A stretch of DNA of 64,000 bases from Xenorhabdus sp014467285 (lineage in GTDB: Bacteria; Pseudomonadota; Gammaproteobacteria; Enterobacterales; Enterobacteriaceae), in NCBI RefSeq assembly GCF_014467285.1, contig NZ_NKHR01000001.1:310001-374000 (forward strand), in the 5' to 3' direction. The stretch's first letter is position 1. Each line of letters begins with the position of its first letter. Both the position numbers and the translations under genes were made by a program. Of the stretch, positions 8,264-16,849 are shown piece after piece. The notes beneath the pieces were generated by a model. That model searched no databases and was not told where the DNA came from. It saw only the letters and a program-made list of their open reading frames with translations.

Positions 8264-8713
8264 ATGCATTGCCCATTTTGCGCAGCCGTTGATACTAAAG
8301 TTATTGATTCCCGTCTGGTTGGGGATGGTTCACAAGTGCGCCGTCGCCGTCAGTGCCTAGAATGTCATGAACGCTTCACTACATTTGAAATTGCAGAACT
8401 GGTGATGCCACGGGTTATTAAAAGTGATGATATTCGGGAGCCTTTCGACGAAGAAAAATTGCGTCGTGGCATGCAAAAGGCACTTGAAAAGCGTCCTGTC
8501 AGCTCAGATGATGTGGAAACGGCGATTAGCCATATCAAATCACAAGTGCGGGCAACCGGTGAACGTGAAATTCCGTCCAAGATGATTGGAAATTTTGTTA
8601 TGGATGCGTTGAAGAAACTGGACAAGGTGGCGTATATCCGTTTTGCATCTGTTTACCGCAGCTTTGAAGATATTCGTGAATTCGGCGAAGAAATAGCCAA
8701 ATTACAAGACTAA
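8264..8713 (+). CDS. nrdR: Transcriptional repressor NrdR
   Basis: NrdR represses ribonucleotide reductase genes in response to bound ATP/dATP. The 149-residue product begins MHCPFCAAVDTKVIDSRL. The zinc ribbon cysteines are CPFC and CLEC (residues 3-6 and 31-34), followed by an ATP-cone domain from about residue 49 (PRVIKSDDIREPFDEEKLRRG). The gene is followed within six bases by ribD, so the two are probably cotranscribed, as in E. coli. In E. coli the tsx gene lies between secF and nrdR; here it is absent from this place. Confidence 0.97.
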   Translation: MHCPFCAAVDTKVIDSRLVGDGSQVRRRRQCLECHERFTTFEIAELVMPRVIKSDDIREPFDEEKLRRGMQKALEKRPVSSDDVETAISHIKSQVRATGEREIPSKMIGNFVMDALKKLDKVAYIRFASVYRSFEDIREFGEEIAKLQD

Positions 8714-8718
8714 ATACC

Positions 8719-9840
8719 ATGACACTCGATGAAATATATATGTCCCGAGCGCTGGAATTGGCGCAACAGGGGCGTTTTACAACTTCTCCGAATCCAAATG
8801 TAGGTTGTGTCATCGTTAAAGATGATCAGATAGTCGGGGAAGGTTTTCATTTACGAGCCGGTGAACCGCATGCAGAGGTTCATGCCCTTCGCATGGCAGG
8901 TGAAAAAGCGAAAGGCGCTACAGCTTATGTCACGCTTGAGCCATGCAGTCACCATGGCAAAACACCGCCCTGTGCTGATGCTTTGATTGCTGCGGGATTA
9001 AGTCGTGTTGTGGTAGCGATGCAAGATCCTAATCCCCAAGTGGCCGGACGCGGCTTGTATAAATTGCAGCAGGCGGGTATCACTGTCGAACATGGCCTGA
9101 TGATGGCGCAGGCGGAATCCTTGAATAAAGGTTTTCTTAAACGTATGCGTACCGGTTTCCCTTACCTGCAATTGAAACTGGGAGCCTCATTGGATGGCCG
9201 TACTGCGTTGGCTTCGGGAGAAAGTAAGTGGATTACTTCACCTGAAGCGCGTCAGGATGTGCAGAAATTGCGAGCGCAGTGCAGCGCCATTTTGAGTTCC
9301 AGTGCAACAGTATTGGCGGATGATCCTTCACTGACTGTCCGTTGGAATGAGCTGGATGCTGATACGCAAGCGGATTATCCCCAAGAACGTCTCCGCCAGC
9401 CAATCCGTATCATTACTGACAGCCAGAATCGCGTGACGCTACAACATCAAGTTATCCGGCAAACAGGGCAATGTTGGTTAGCACGTACTAACTTGTTGGA
9501 TACTGACAAAGATGAACAGCAATGGCCTGACCACGTCGAACAAATTTTATTGCCGGCACATGGTGATGGTGTTGATTTGGTGTTGTTGATGATGCAACTG
9601 GGTAAGCGTCAGGTAAATTCAGTCTGGGCGGAATGCGGCCCTGCTCTGGCCGGGGCGTTGTTATCATTGGGGCTGGTAGATGAATTGATCCTTTATATCG
9701 CGCCTAAGGTGCTGGGAAATAATGCCCGTGGATTGTTTGCTATTCCTGAATTGCAAAGATTATCGGATGCGCCTGAATTTACGCTGTTTGATGTAAAACA
9801 GATTGGCCCTGATGTGCGCCTTCGTTTGCGGCCGCTCTAG
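8719..9840 (+). CDS. ribD: Bifunctional riboflavin deaminase/reductase
   Basis: RibD catalyses two steps of riboflavin synthesis: deamination of the pyrimidine ring, then reduction of the ribosyl side chain. The 373-residue product has the N-terminal CMP/dCMP-type deaminase domain (residues 1-145) with zinc motifs HAEVHAL and PCSHHGKTPPC. The C-terminal reductase domain (about 150-373) contains LKLGASLDGRTALASGES. The start ATG at 8719 lies five bases after the nrdR stop. It forms a cluster with ribH and nusB. Confidence 0.97.
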   Translation: MTLDEIYMSRALELAQQGRFTTSPNPNVGCVIVKDDQIVGEGFHLRAGEPHAEVHALRMAGEKAKGATAYVTLEPCSHHGKTPPCADALIAAGLSRVVVAMQDPNPQVAGRGLYKLQQAGITVEHGLMMAQAESLNKGFLKRMRTGFPYLQLKLGASLDGRTALASGESKWITSPEARQDVQKLRAQCSAILSSSATVLADDPSLTVRWNELDADTQADYPQERLRQPIRIITDSQNRVTLQHQVIRQTGQCWLARTNLLDTDKDEQQWPDHVEQILLPAHGDGVDLVLLMMQLGKRQVNSVWAECGPALAGALLSLGLVDELILYIAPKVLGNNARGLFAIPELQRLSDAPEFTLFDVKQIGPDVRLRLRPL

Positions 9841-9938
9841 GTGTTTTGATTTTAGTATGACCATAAATCAAGACGCAGAGAAAAAGAATGTGGTAAGATC
9901 CGCGCCCCTGCGGATATGAATAAGATATAAGGAAGGCT

Positions 9939-10409
9939 ATGAACGTAATCAAAGGTGTTGTTGCAGCTCCTGAAGCACGTATCGCTATTGCGATTGCCCG
10001 CTTTAACAACTTCATTAATGACAGCCTGCTGGAAGGGGCCGTGGATGCGCTGGAACGCATCGGTCAGGTTTCTTCAGACAATATCACCGTAGTATGGGTA
10101 CCGGGTGCTTATGAACTGCCGTTGGCAGTCAAGGCACTGGCTGAGTCCAAAAAATATGATGCGGTTATCGCTTTGGGTACTGTTATCCGTGGCGGTACAG
10201 CCCACTTCGAATATGTTGCTGGCGAGTGCAGCTCTGGTTTGTCCAACGTGGCAATGTCCAGCGACATTCCTGTCACATTTGGTGTTCTGACGACTGAAAA
10301 TATTGAACAGGCGATTGAACGCGCTGGCACTAAAGCGGGTAATAAGGGGGCAGAAGCTGCCTTAACCGCATTGGAAATGATTAATGTAATCAAAGCCATC
10401 AAAGGCTGA
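9939..10409 (+). CDS. ribH: 6,7-dimethyl-8-ribityllumazine synthase
   Basis: RibH condenses the RibD pathway product with dihydroxybutanone phosphate to give lumazine, the substrate of riboflavin synthase. The 156-residue product contains IAIARFNNFINDSLLEGA, the substrate-binding motif VPGAYELPLAVKAL, and GTVIRGGTAHFEYV with the catalytic His. A strong AAGGAAGG ribosome binding site precedes the ATG. The gap from ribD is about 98 bp with no clear terminator. I see no FMN riboswitch here. Confidence 0.97.
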   Translation: MNVIKGVVAAPEARIAIAIARFNNFINDSLLEGAVDALERIGQVSSDNITVVWVPGAYELPLAVKALAESKKYDAVIALGTVIRGGTAHFEYVAGECSSGLSNVAMSSDIPVTFGVLTTENIEQAIERAGTKAGNKGAEAALTALEMINVIKAIKG

Positions 10410-10437
10410 ATTTTTAGTTTTAATTAAGGGGAATTTT

Positions 10438-10854
10438 GTGAAACCTGCTGCTCGTCGTCGTGCTCGTGAGTGTGCTGTTCAGGCAATTTATTCATGGCAA
10501 TTATCCAAAAACAGCATTGCTGATGTTGAATTGCAGTTTCTGTCAGAGCAGGACGTAACTGGTGTTGATGTCACCTATTTCCGTGAATTGCTGTCCGGGG
10601 TAGCGGTCAATGCTACAAAATTGGATGCGTTGATGGCACCTTATCTTTCACGCCAGCTCGAAGAGTTAGGTCAGGTAGAAAAAGCCATCTTGCGCGTTGC
10701 AATGTTTGAACTAAGCTTTCGTGATGATGTTCCCTACAAAGTGGCTATTAATGAAGGCATCGAACTGGCAAAAGTGTTTGGCGCTGAAGATAGCCATAAA
10801 TTCGTGAATGGGGTGTTGGATAAAGCTGGCCCGGCAGCACGCAAGAAAAAGTGA
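10438..10854 (+). CDS. nusB: Transcription antitermination factor NusB
   Basis: NusB binds boxA RNA with ribosomal protein S10 and supports antitermination of rRNA transcription. The 138-residue product starts with GTG at 10438 (MKPAARRRARECAVQAIYSW) after a GGGGAA ribosome binding site. The all-helical NusB fold is evident from blocks such as QLEELGQVEKAILRVAMFEL and KVAINEGIELAKVFGAEDSH. It lies 28 bp after ribH and is probably in the same transcript. Confidence 0.97.
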   Translation: MKPAARRRARECAVQAIYSWQLSKNSIADVELQFLSEQDVTGVDVTYFRELLSGVAVNATKLDALMAPYLSRQLEELGQVEKAILRVAMFELSFRDDVPYKVAINEGIELAKVFGAEDSHKFVNGVLDKAGPAARKKK

Positions 10855-10900
10855 TTGCTTGCCAGGAGTTCCCCATTATAACTCGATGATTCTACTTATG

Positions 10901-10918
10901 AGGCCGGTTCCCCGGCCT
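10901..10918 (+). terminator. GC-rich hairpin between nusB and thiL
   Basis: AGGCCGG (10901-10907) pairs perfectly with CCGGCCT (10912-10918) over a TTCC loop. It is followed by TGTGTTC rather than a run of T, so it may be a weak terminator or a processing site. Confidence 0.45.
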
Positions 10919-10955
10919 TGTGTGTTCATCGTTAGTCACTTTTTGGAATTCTACT

Positions 10956-12002
10956 ATGGCATGTGGTGAATTTGACCTCATTGCACGTTATTTCAATCGC
11001 CATGTTAGCCGTCGCCGTGATGTCAATCTCGGGATTGGCGATGATTGTGCGCTGATGACCGTTGCAGATAAGCAAGAATTAGCGGTAACTACAGATACGT
11101 TGGTTGCCGGCATTCATTTTCTCCCTGACATCTCACCGGAAGATTTGGCCTATAAGGCATTGGCTGTCAATATCAGTGACTTGGCCGCTGTTGGGGCAGA
11201 TCCCGCTTGGGCATCATTGGCTTTAACGCTACCTGATGTCAATGAGGATTGGTTAAAGCGATTCAGTGACAGTTTGTTTGAGCAACTGAATTATTATGGT
11301 ATGCAGTTGATCGGTGGGGATACGACGAAAGGCCCCATGAGTTTGACGTTAACCGTACATGGTTTGGTTCCGGCTGGCAGGGCACTGCGCCGTGCGGGTG
11401 CGAAAAATGGTGACTGGATTTATGTAACCGGAACACTGGGAGATAGTGCCGCAGGGCTTGCTCTGTTGCAAGATCGTCTGACAGTGGAGGATGCCGCGAT
11501 CCATAATTGGTTGGTCAAACGTCATCTCCGTCCACAACCTCGGGTTCTACAAGGGCAGGCATTGCGCGATCTTGCTTCTTCCGCAATTGATCTGTCCGAT
11601 GGTTTAATTTCTGATCTCAACCATATTCTGACAGCCAGCCAATGTGGTGCGCGTATTAATCTGGATGCGCTGCCTTATTCGGAAGCTATGCAGCAATATG
11701 TTGCCTCTGAACAGGCATTGAAATGGGCACTGAGCGGTGGTGAAGATTATGAATTGTGCTTTACTGTACCTGAGCTTAACCGTGGTGCGTTAAATATGGC
11801 ATTGGCCCATTCTGGTGCGAGTTTCTGCTGTATCGGGCAAATCAGGCCAGAATCAGAAGGTATCCGCTATTTTAATCATAACGAAGAAATTGAGCTGAAT
11901 CTGAACGGTTTTGACCATTTTAAAACTGATAAAAAACCTGTAGCACCTTGTTCGGCAGCACAGCAAGAGGAAAATGACCAAACGGAGGGAACACATGGAT
12001 GA
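10956..12002 (+). CDS. thiL: Thiamine-monophosphate kinase
   Basis: ThiL phosphorylates thiamine monophosphate to the active cofactor thiamine diphosphate. The 348-residue product begins MACGEFDLIARYFNR and shows LGIGDDCALM, TTDTLVAGIHF, and GGDTTKGPMSLTLTVHG, metal and nucleotide-binding blocks of the AIR-synthase-like fold. It is about 20 residues longer than E. coli ThiL because of a low-complexity polar tail whose codons overlap the start of pgpA. The ATG at 10956 fits the family; an upstream 12-codon extension does not. No strong ribosome binding site is visible. Confidence 0.95.
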   Translation: MACGEFDLIARYFNRHVSRRRDVNLGIGDDCALMTVADKQELAVTTDTLVAGIHFLPDISPEDLAYKALAVNISDLAAVGADPAWASLALTLPDVNEDWLKRFSDSLFEQLNYYGMQLIGGDTTKGPMSLTLTVHGLVPAGRALRRAGAKNGDWIYVTGTLGDSAAGLALLQDRLTVEDAAIHNWLVKRHLRPQPRVLQGQALRDLASSAIDLSDGLISDLNHILTASQCGARINLDALPYSEAMQQYVASEQALKWALSGGEDYELCFTVPELNRGALNMALAHSGASFCCIGQIRPESEGIRYFNHNEEIELNLNGFDHFKTDKKPVAPCSAAQQEENDQTEGTHG

Positions 12003-12486
12003 TGCAAAGCGCCGCTTAAAGATGAGCAATCCGTGGCATTTATTGGCTACGGGGTTCGGTAGTGGCTTATCGCCGATTATACCGGGCACGATGGGCTCAG
12101 TGGCGGCGATCCCTTTCTGGTTATTGCTGGTGCAATTACCTGCATGGGGAATATGGATAGCCATCTTGTTAGGAACTGTTATTGGTTGTGTGATTTGTCA
12201 AAAAGCTGCCGATGCCATGAATGTAGAAGATCCGGGTTGCGTGGTCTGGGATGAATTCATCGGCATGTGGATCACATTGATGGCAATTCCGGTACTCAAC
12301 TGGCAGTGGATTTTAGTGGGCTTTGTGGTGTTCCGTATTTTTGATATGTGGAAGCCGTGGCCGATTCGCTGGTTTGACCGCTATGTAAAAGGCGGAGTTG
12401 GTATCATGCTGGATGACATTATCGCGGCAATTTTTGCAGTTGCGGTTATCTGGCTGTTGAATTTCTACCAATTATTGCCTTTCTGA
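11974..12486 (+). CDS. pgpA: Phosphatidylglycerophosphatase A
   Basis: PgpA dephosphorylates phosphatidylglycerophosphate in the inner membrane to give phosphatidylglycerol. The product contains RLKMSNPWHLLATGFGSGLS, the metal-binding block VWDEFIGMWITL, and MWKPWPIRWFDRYVKGGVGI with LDDIIAA. Two starts are possible. ATG 11974 gives 170 residues and aligns end to end with the E. coli protein as I recall it. ATG 11995 gives 163 residues and has the better ribosome binding site (GGAGGG at 11985-11990). Both overlap the end of thiL, so translation is probably coupled. Confidence 0.94.
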   Translation: MTKRREHMDDAKRRLKMSNPWHLLATGFGSGLSPIIPGTMGSVAAIPFWLLLVQLPAWGIWIAILLGTVIGCVICQKAADAMNVEDPGCVVWDEFIGMWITLMAIPVLNWQWILVGFVVFRIFDMWKPWPIRWFDRYVKGGVGIMLDDIIAAIFAVAVIWLLNFYQLLPF

Positions 12487-12516
12487 TGTATGACATTTCT
12501 AATGTAGCGTTTTTCT

Positions 12517-12544
12517 GATTAGCCACTGTATTCAGTGGCTAATC
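12517..12544. terminator. Bidirectional terminator between pgpA and pcp
   Basis: GATTAGCCACTG (12517-12528) and CAGTGGCTAATC (12533-12544) form a perfect 12-bp stem with a TATT loop. It lies between the converging pgpA and pcp genes. On the minus strand the stem is followed by AGAAAAA, on the plus strand by TATTTC. Confidence 0.75.
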
Positions 12545-12584
12545 TATTTCCTGTACCGATTTATTCTTTCAATGCGTGCATTTC

Positions 12585-13232
12585 TTAGTGTATAGCACCG
12601 CCCGTCACGACAGTATCAGATTGATTTTCCCACGCAGTTTCAATAGCTATTTTAAGTGCCATTGCCATCAATTCTAGCGTCATGCTTGGTGTATCAAAGA
12701 GGATTTTGGCTTGTTCTGGAAGATAAGGAACATGGATAAATCCGCCACGTGCAGAGGGGAAATTTTGTGTTAAATAATGCAATAAACCATACATCACATG
12801 ATTGCAAACAAAAGTGCCGGCAGTTTGGGAAACTGATGCAGGAATTCCCGCCTTCCTCAACGTATTAACCATAGTTTTGATCGGTAGGTTAGATAAATAT
12901 GCTACAGGGCCACCGGAAATAACAGGAGTATCAATCGGCTGGTTCCCTTTATTATCGGGAATATTGGCATCATTGATATTAATTGCGACGCGTTCTACGC
13001 TGATATCTGCCCTGCCTCCTGCCTGCCCTACTGAAATCACCAATTCTGGCTGAGTCCGGTCAATAGCTGTATGGAGATGTTGTAAAGCGGTATCAAAAAT
13101 ACAGGGGAGTTGGCAAACTTCAATAATCGCGTCAGCGAATTGGCAACCCTGTAATGGTTTGATGGCTTCCCATGATGGATTTATCCTATCTCCTCCGAAA
13201 GGCTCAAAACCAGTGACTAAAATAGTTTTCAT
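12585..13232 (-). CDS. pcp: Pyroglutamyl-peptidase I (pyrrolidone-carboxylate peptidase)
   Basis: Pcp removes N-terminal pyroglutamate (5-oxoproline) from peptides. The 215-residue product starts MKTILVTGFEPFGGDRINPS, the family signature. The C15 catalytic triad is intact: Glu80 in GQAGGRADISVERVAI, Cys143 in AGTFVCNHVMYG, and His167 in GGFIHVPYLPEQ. I chose the ATG at 13232; a 25-codon in-frame extension overlapping the neighbour is not part of the family. It is the last gene of an operon with the DUF979 and DUF969 membrane proteins, 20 bp downstream of the former. No signal peptide: the enzyme is cytoplasmic. Confidence 0.95.
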   Translation of the reverse strand: MKTILVTGFEPFGGDRINPSWEAIKPLQGCQFADAIIEVCQLPCIFDTALQHLHTAIDRTQPELVISVGQAGGRADISVERVAININDANIPDNKGNQPIDTPVISGGPVAYLSNLPIKTMVNTLRKAGIPASVSQTAGTFVCNHVMYGLLHYLTQNFPSARGGFIHVPYLPEQAKILFDTPSMTLELMAMALKIAIETAWENQSDTVVTGGAIH

Positions 13233-13252
13233 GACGATTCCTTTTTGTTGTT

Positions 13253-14269
13253 TTATAAGAACATTAGAAAATAGAGCAAGAACACATTGGTAATAAGTAA
13301 AGCACATCCTGTGGGAATCTGAGCCTTGATAACGGCATTGCGATCAGGCAACTCTAACAGTACTGCGGGAACGATATTGAAATTCGCTGCCATAGGTGTC
13401 ATCAACGTTCCACAATAGCCGGAAAACATCCCGATGGCCGCCATAACTGCGGGATTACCATTGTGCTGTAAAATCAGAATGGGGATGCCAATACCGGCAG
13501 TGATAATCGGGAAAGCGGCGAAAGCATTTCCCATTATCATGGTCAGCAGAGCCATGCCAAAGACATACGTTACCACTGCAATAAAACGATTATCGACATA
13601 CAAATAATTTTCAGTTAAGTGAGAAATCACCGTACCCACACCGGCTGCGGTGAATAACAATCCGAGAGTTGCCAGGAGCTGCGGCAAAATAGATACACTG
13701 CCAATGGAATCCAACAAGCGGCGAGTTTCCTGTATAGGCTGTGTGATATTATCGCGGCTCATGCGTAACGCGATAATTAACCCAATCAGGCAACCAAGAG
13801 TAATGGAAAAGAGTGTTACCAGCGTGGAGTGATTGCCTTCACCAAATACAGCCTGCTGTAAGCCGGGAATGTGGTTAAACATTAGCACCCCTAGCATTGT
13901 GACGACAGGGATCAGCAGGGCGGGCAAAAATAACCGATGACCAAGACGATCAGCACTTTTCTGCCGTTGTTCTGGTGTACGTTGATGATAGTTTCCCAAA
14001 CGCACTCCACCGAATCCTGCCAGCAGCGCCATAACAATGACCAGCACACCAACACTGATATGGGCGATTTTCTGGGCGTGGGCTTCATCACTGATCCAGA
14101 TAGCCGCCAGATGGCCGCTCCATTTCCCCACCAGAAAAATTAAACCATACAGTGCCCAGAACAAGCCTGTTGTTAAGCGGCGAGGATTGGCTTTATCACG
14201 CCATGACATAATGGCAACAGCCAGTAAGAGCAGCCCTGCCAGCACATAGAGATATTGTAATTGAAACAT
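13253..14269 (-). CDS. DUF979 family membrane protein, probable permease subunit
   Basis: This 338-residue protein is almost wholly made of membrane helices, beginning MFQLQYLYVLAGLLLLAVAI. It matches my recollection of the DUF979 family, found beside DUF969 and pyroglutamyl peptidase in many bacteria. Sequence blocks include GNAFAAFPIITAGIGIP and GTLMTPMAANFNIVPAVLLE, resembling the re-entrant regions of ion-coupled carboxylate transporters. Its ATG overlaps the stop of the DUF969 gene by one base, so the two are probably translated in fixed ratio and may form one transporter. Transport of 5-oxoproline or pyroglutamyl peptides is an inference from the pcp neighbour only. Confidence 0.82.
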   Translation of the reverse strand: MFQLQYLYVLAGLLLLAVAIMSWRDKANPRRLTTGLFWALYGLIFLVGKWSGHLAAIWISDEAHAQKIAHISVGVLVIVMALLAGFGGVRLGNYHQRTPEQRQKSADRLGHRLFLPALLIPVVTMLGVLMFNHIPGLQQAVFGEGNHSTLVTLFSITLGCLIGLIIALRMSRDNITQPIQETRRLLDSIGSVSILPQLLATLGLLFTAAGVGTVISHLTENYLYVDNRFIAVVTYVFGMALLTMIMGNAFAAFPIITAGIGIPILILQHNGNPAVMAAIGMFSGYCGTLMTPMAANFNIVPAVLLELPDRNAVIKAQIPTGCALLITNVFLLYFLMFL

Positions 14270-14997
14270 TATCTTGCCTCCTTGCTGTTCATACGGGTGT
14301 GATTCAAAGAACTAAGTTCATTGGCAAGGCGGTAATCCAGGCGATATAGACGAACAGAATGGATAAGAAAAGCACAAATAGCAGTGGGAATCCCCCAAAG
14401 GGCAATATGCAGCGGTTCGGTTTGAATTCCACCCGATTCCAACATGAAATTGTGCATAAAAATAATTGCCCCAAAGGCGACAAAAATATCTTCACCAAAG
14501 AACAGACCCGTATTATCCGTTGCAGCGGACATAGCACGAATGCGATGGCGGACTGAATCCGGTAATTCACCATATTGATTTTCAGCCGCACCTTCTGCCA
14601 TAGGAGCGAGTAAAGGGCGAACCATTTGTGGATGACCACCTAAACTGGTTAACCCCAATGCGGCGGTAGTTTCACGTATAAACAGATAGATAATCAGTAA
14701 TCTTCCGGTAGTGGCAGTTTTGATATGAGCAATCGTTTTTTGGGCGTGTTCTTTTAACCCATGTCTTTCCAACAGGCCAATGATGACTAAGGGAAACAAA
14801 ATAGTCAGCATCAGATTTAGTGTATTAATAAACCCTGAACCTAGCTTTTCCAGAATATCGATGAATGGCATTTGGGCTGACAACCCGGTGACGAGGCCGG
14901 CAACGGTAACAACCAGAACAGGATTAAATCTGATGATAAAACCAATGATAATGACGGCAATCCCGATGAGGGGCCAAAAATTGATAGTGTGCTGCAT
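14269..14997 (-). CDS. DUF969 family membrane protein, probable permease subunit
   Basis: This 242-residue polytopic membrane protein starts MQHTINFWPLIGIAVIIIGF. It shows the family-like blocks LFPLVIIGLLERHGLKEHAQ, IRETTAALGLTSLGGHPQMV and MSAATDNTGLFFGEDIFVAF. It is the first gene of the DUF969-DUF979-pcp operon. Half-length membrane proteins encoded as overlapping pairs suggest a two-part transporter of the arsenite/citrate-transporter type fold; this is inference. The 250 bp upstream separate it from a PAS-LuxR regulator on the same strand. Confidence 0.82.
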   Translation of the reverse strand: MQHTINFWPLIGIAVIIIGFIIRFNPVLVVTVAGLVTGLSAQMPFIDILEKLGSGFINTLNLMLTILFPLVIIGLLERHGLKEHAQKTIAHIKTATTGRLLIIYLFIRETTAALGLTSLGGHPQMVRPLLAPMAEGAAENQYGELPDSVRHRIRAMSAATDNTGLFFGEDIFVAFGAIIFMHNFMLESGGIQTEPLHIALWGIPTAICAFLIHSVRLYRLDYRLANELSSLNHTRMNSKEAR

Positions 14998-15208
14998 ATT
15001 CTACTCCCCCTGAAAAATAGGTGTTGTTTTATTGTTGGTTTAAATATGTTTATTGTTAATTCATTGTTTTTATATTGTTGAAAAATAAATAGATTGCGAT
15101 CAAAAAACAGGCAAGTAAAATCTGAATTGGATTGCAAAAATGGAATGCAGATCACTCATTGAATGCAAAATGAGCTTATTTGGTGAGAATATTTTGCACA
15201 TTATTTCC

Positions 15209-15241
15209 AGCAGAACCTTAAAAAGGCTCTGCTATCTTTTT
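15209..15241 (+). terminator. Terminator-like hairpin facing the plus strand
   Basis: AGCAGA-ACC (15209-15217) pairs with GG-CTCTGCT (15225-15233), followed by ATCTTTTTTTTC. The T run lies on the plus strand although the genes on either side are on the minus strand. It sits just past the 3' end of the first PAS-LuxR gene and may still form in that transcript. Confidence 0.5.
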
Positions 15242-15249
15242 TTCAAGAT

Positions 15250-15930
15250 TCAAACCAAAATGCGGCTTTCAGGGCGTAGAAATCTTTCTGGTACATAGAG
15301 ATCAAAATTATTCAATCGACAGTATTCTTCTAATTGTTGAGCTGAGTTAACACCAACTTTTTTATATATTTGTGCCGTATAATTTTCCACGGTACGATAG
15401 GAAATATTTAATATTCTGCCCATTTGTTTGCTGGTATATTTGTGCAGAGAGAGGAAAATAATATCCCATTCTCGTTGGGTAAATAGATGAGTAGGTGGTT
15501 GAAACATAATGGAAGCAGGGAGTTTGCCATGGTATAGACGGGTCAGTGAATAATCTTGGGCTTTCCATAAGTGATATATGATCCCTATACACTCACCATT
15601 TTCATGATAAATAGGTGATTTTTCGCAAAAATAAGATGATAATGCTTTTGTTTCTCCCCAAATATGTGTTTCGAGTGAAGTGTATGATTTTTCTTCCTGC
15701 ATTACCTTTTGGTCATGAAGAATATATTCCTTTGCAAATTCAGCGCCATCCCAAGGAAGTTCGTTATCATTAAGTCCTTCAAAATTGAATGAATCAGAAA
15801 ATCCTTTAATAGCATTCAATGCCTTGTTGCCATAAATAAAACAAGAGCTTTTATCTTTTATTCCCCAGGGATCGTTACTGGCTGCTAGTGTGTTGATTAT
15901 TTGAGGTGAAATGATGGGTTTATTACTCAT
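15250..15930 (-). CDS. LuxR-family solo regulator with PAS-like sensor half (copy 1)
   Basis: This 226-residue protein has two halves. Residues 1-150 contain LAASNDPWGIKDKSSCFIYG, a PAS_4-like start, and later KSPIYHENGECIGIIYHLW. Residues 155-226 form a LuxR-type helix-turn-helix: TQREWDIIFLSLHKYTSKQM and NISYRTVENYTAQIYKKVGV. There is no autoinducer-synthase gene nearby. Proteins of this architecture are expanded in Photorhabdus and Xenorhabdus, where they are called PAS4-LuxR solos and are proposed to sense host-derived signals. Ligand and targets here are unknown. The gene follows copy 2 on the same strand after 34 bp, probably as one transcript. Confidence 0.8.
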   Translation of the reverse strand: MSNKPIISPQIINTLAASNDPWGIKDKSSCFIYGNKALNAIKGFSDSFNFEGLNDNELPWDGAEFAKEYILHDQKVMQEEKSYTSLETHIWGETKALSSYFCEKSPIYHENGECIGIIYHLWKAQDYSLTRLYHGKLPASIMFQPPTHLFTQREWDIIFLSLHKYTSKQMGRILNISYRTVENYTAQIYKKVGVNSAQQLEEYCRLNNFDLYVPERFLRPESRILV

Positions 15931-15964
15931 ATCATTATTCCTTTATTATGTTTGAATAATATAA

Positions 15965-16645
15965 TCAGTTTAGTTCTCTACTACCAACAGTGACAAACCT
16001 TTCAGGAATATAGCGATCTAGTTTCTGTTCTTTGCAGAATTTTTTCAGTTCTAGATGTTTTGAGAGATTAAGCTTTTGATAAACTGATTGCATATAATTA
16101 GTAACATCATGAATATTTATCATTAATTCTTCACTAATACTTTTTTCATCTAATGATCGTAAGAGTAAAAAGAGAATTTCCCACTCAATTTGCTCCAGTT
16201 TATCGCTGGGAGGTTTGAACTCCGGTGATTCAGGAATAACGCCATCATAATAATAAGAGATGGAGAATCCTTGAGTTTTGTACATATGAAAAATGATACC
16301 AATGCAGCCGCCGCTATTATCATATAGTGGATATTTATCACAGAGATAAGATTGTTTAACTTTATATTTTCCAAATGGGTGAGTTTCCATTGAAGTTACT
16401 CGTTGCATTTTTTGAATAACTTTTTGATCTTGTAGGTAAAATTCTTCTCTATACTTTGCAATAGGTGAAGGTAATTCGCCTATATTAAGCCCTGTAATGT
16501 CGAAATCTTCAGGAAGGTCTAGCAACTGATAGAAAGCAGAATTGGCATAGATAAACCTTGATTGGAGATCTGTTGCTCCCCAAGGTTCAATACTTTTTTT
16601 CCACATATGAATTAATTGCGGAGTGATATTATTTGAATTTTTCAT
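15965..16645 (-). CDS. LuxR-family solo regulator with PAS-like sensor half (copy 2)
   Basis: This 226-residue paralogue of copy 1 has the same layout: KSIEPWGATDLQSRFIYANS at the start, DKYPLYDNSGGCIGIIFHMY in the middle, and a C-terminal helix-turn-helix from about residue 155. The recognition region (SEELMINIHDVTNYMQSVYQ) lacks the usual T-V-x-x-H pattern seen in copies 1 and 3 and in LuxR/FixJ proteins in general. The DNA-binding specificity may therefore differ or be weakened. It lies just upstream of copy 1 with 34 bp between. Upstream DNA is very AT-rich and ends at a dead IS30-family element. Confidence 0.76.
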   Translation of the reverse strand: MKNSNNITPQLIHMWKKSIEPWGATDLQSRFIYANSAFYQLLDLPEDFDITGLNIGELPSPIAKYREEFYLQDQKVIQKMQRVTSMETHPFGKYKVKQSYLCDKYPLYDNSGGCIGIIFHMYKTQGFSISYYYDGVIPESPEFKPPSDKLEQIEWEILFLLLRSLDEKSISEELMINIHDVTNYMQSVYQKLNLSKHLELKKFCKEQKLDRYIPERFVTVGSRELN

Positions 16646-16849
16646 ATTTTATATATTAATTATTTTCTAGTAGTGATTAGAATAATGTAACCATATAATA
16701 TGGCAAAATAATTAGTCAATCAAAGGTTGTGTATTCATTAATTTTAATACAAAAAATATTATTTCATTTTGAAATTATTTTTTAATTGAAAGTTAAATTT
16801 TACTAATATTATACTCTATTAATATTGTTGATAATCTAAAAAAGATTAC

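Noticed and set aside
9841..9938. FMN riboswitch before ribH
   Set aside because: The gap is under 100 bp and shows none of the conserved RFN-element blocks.
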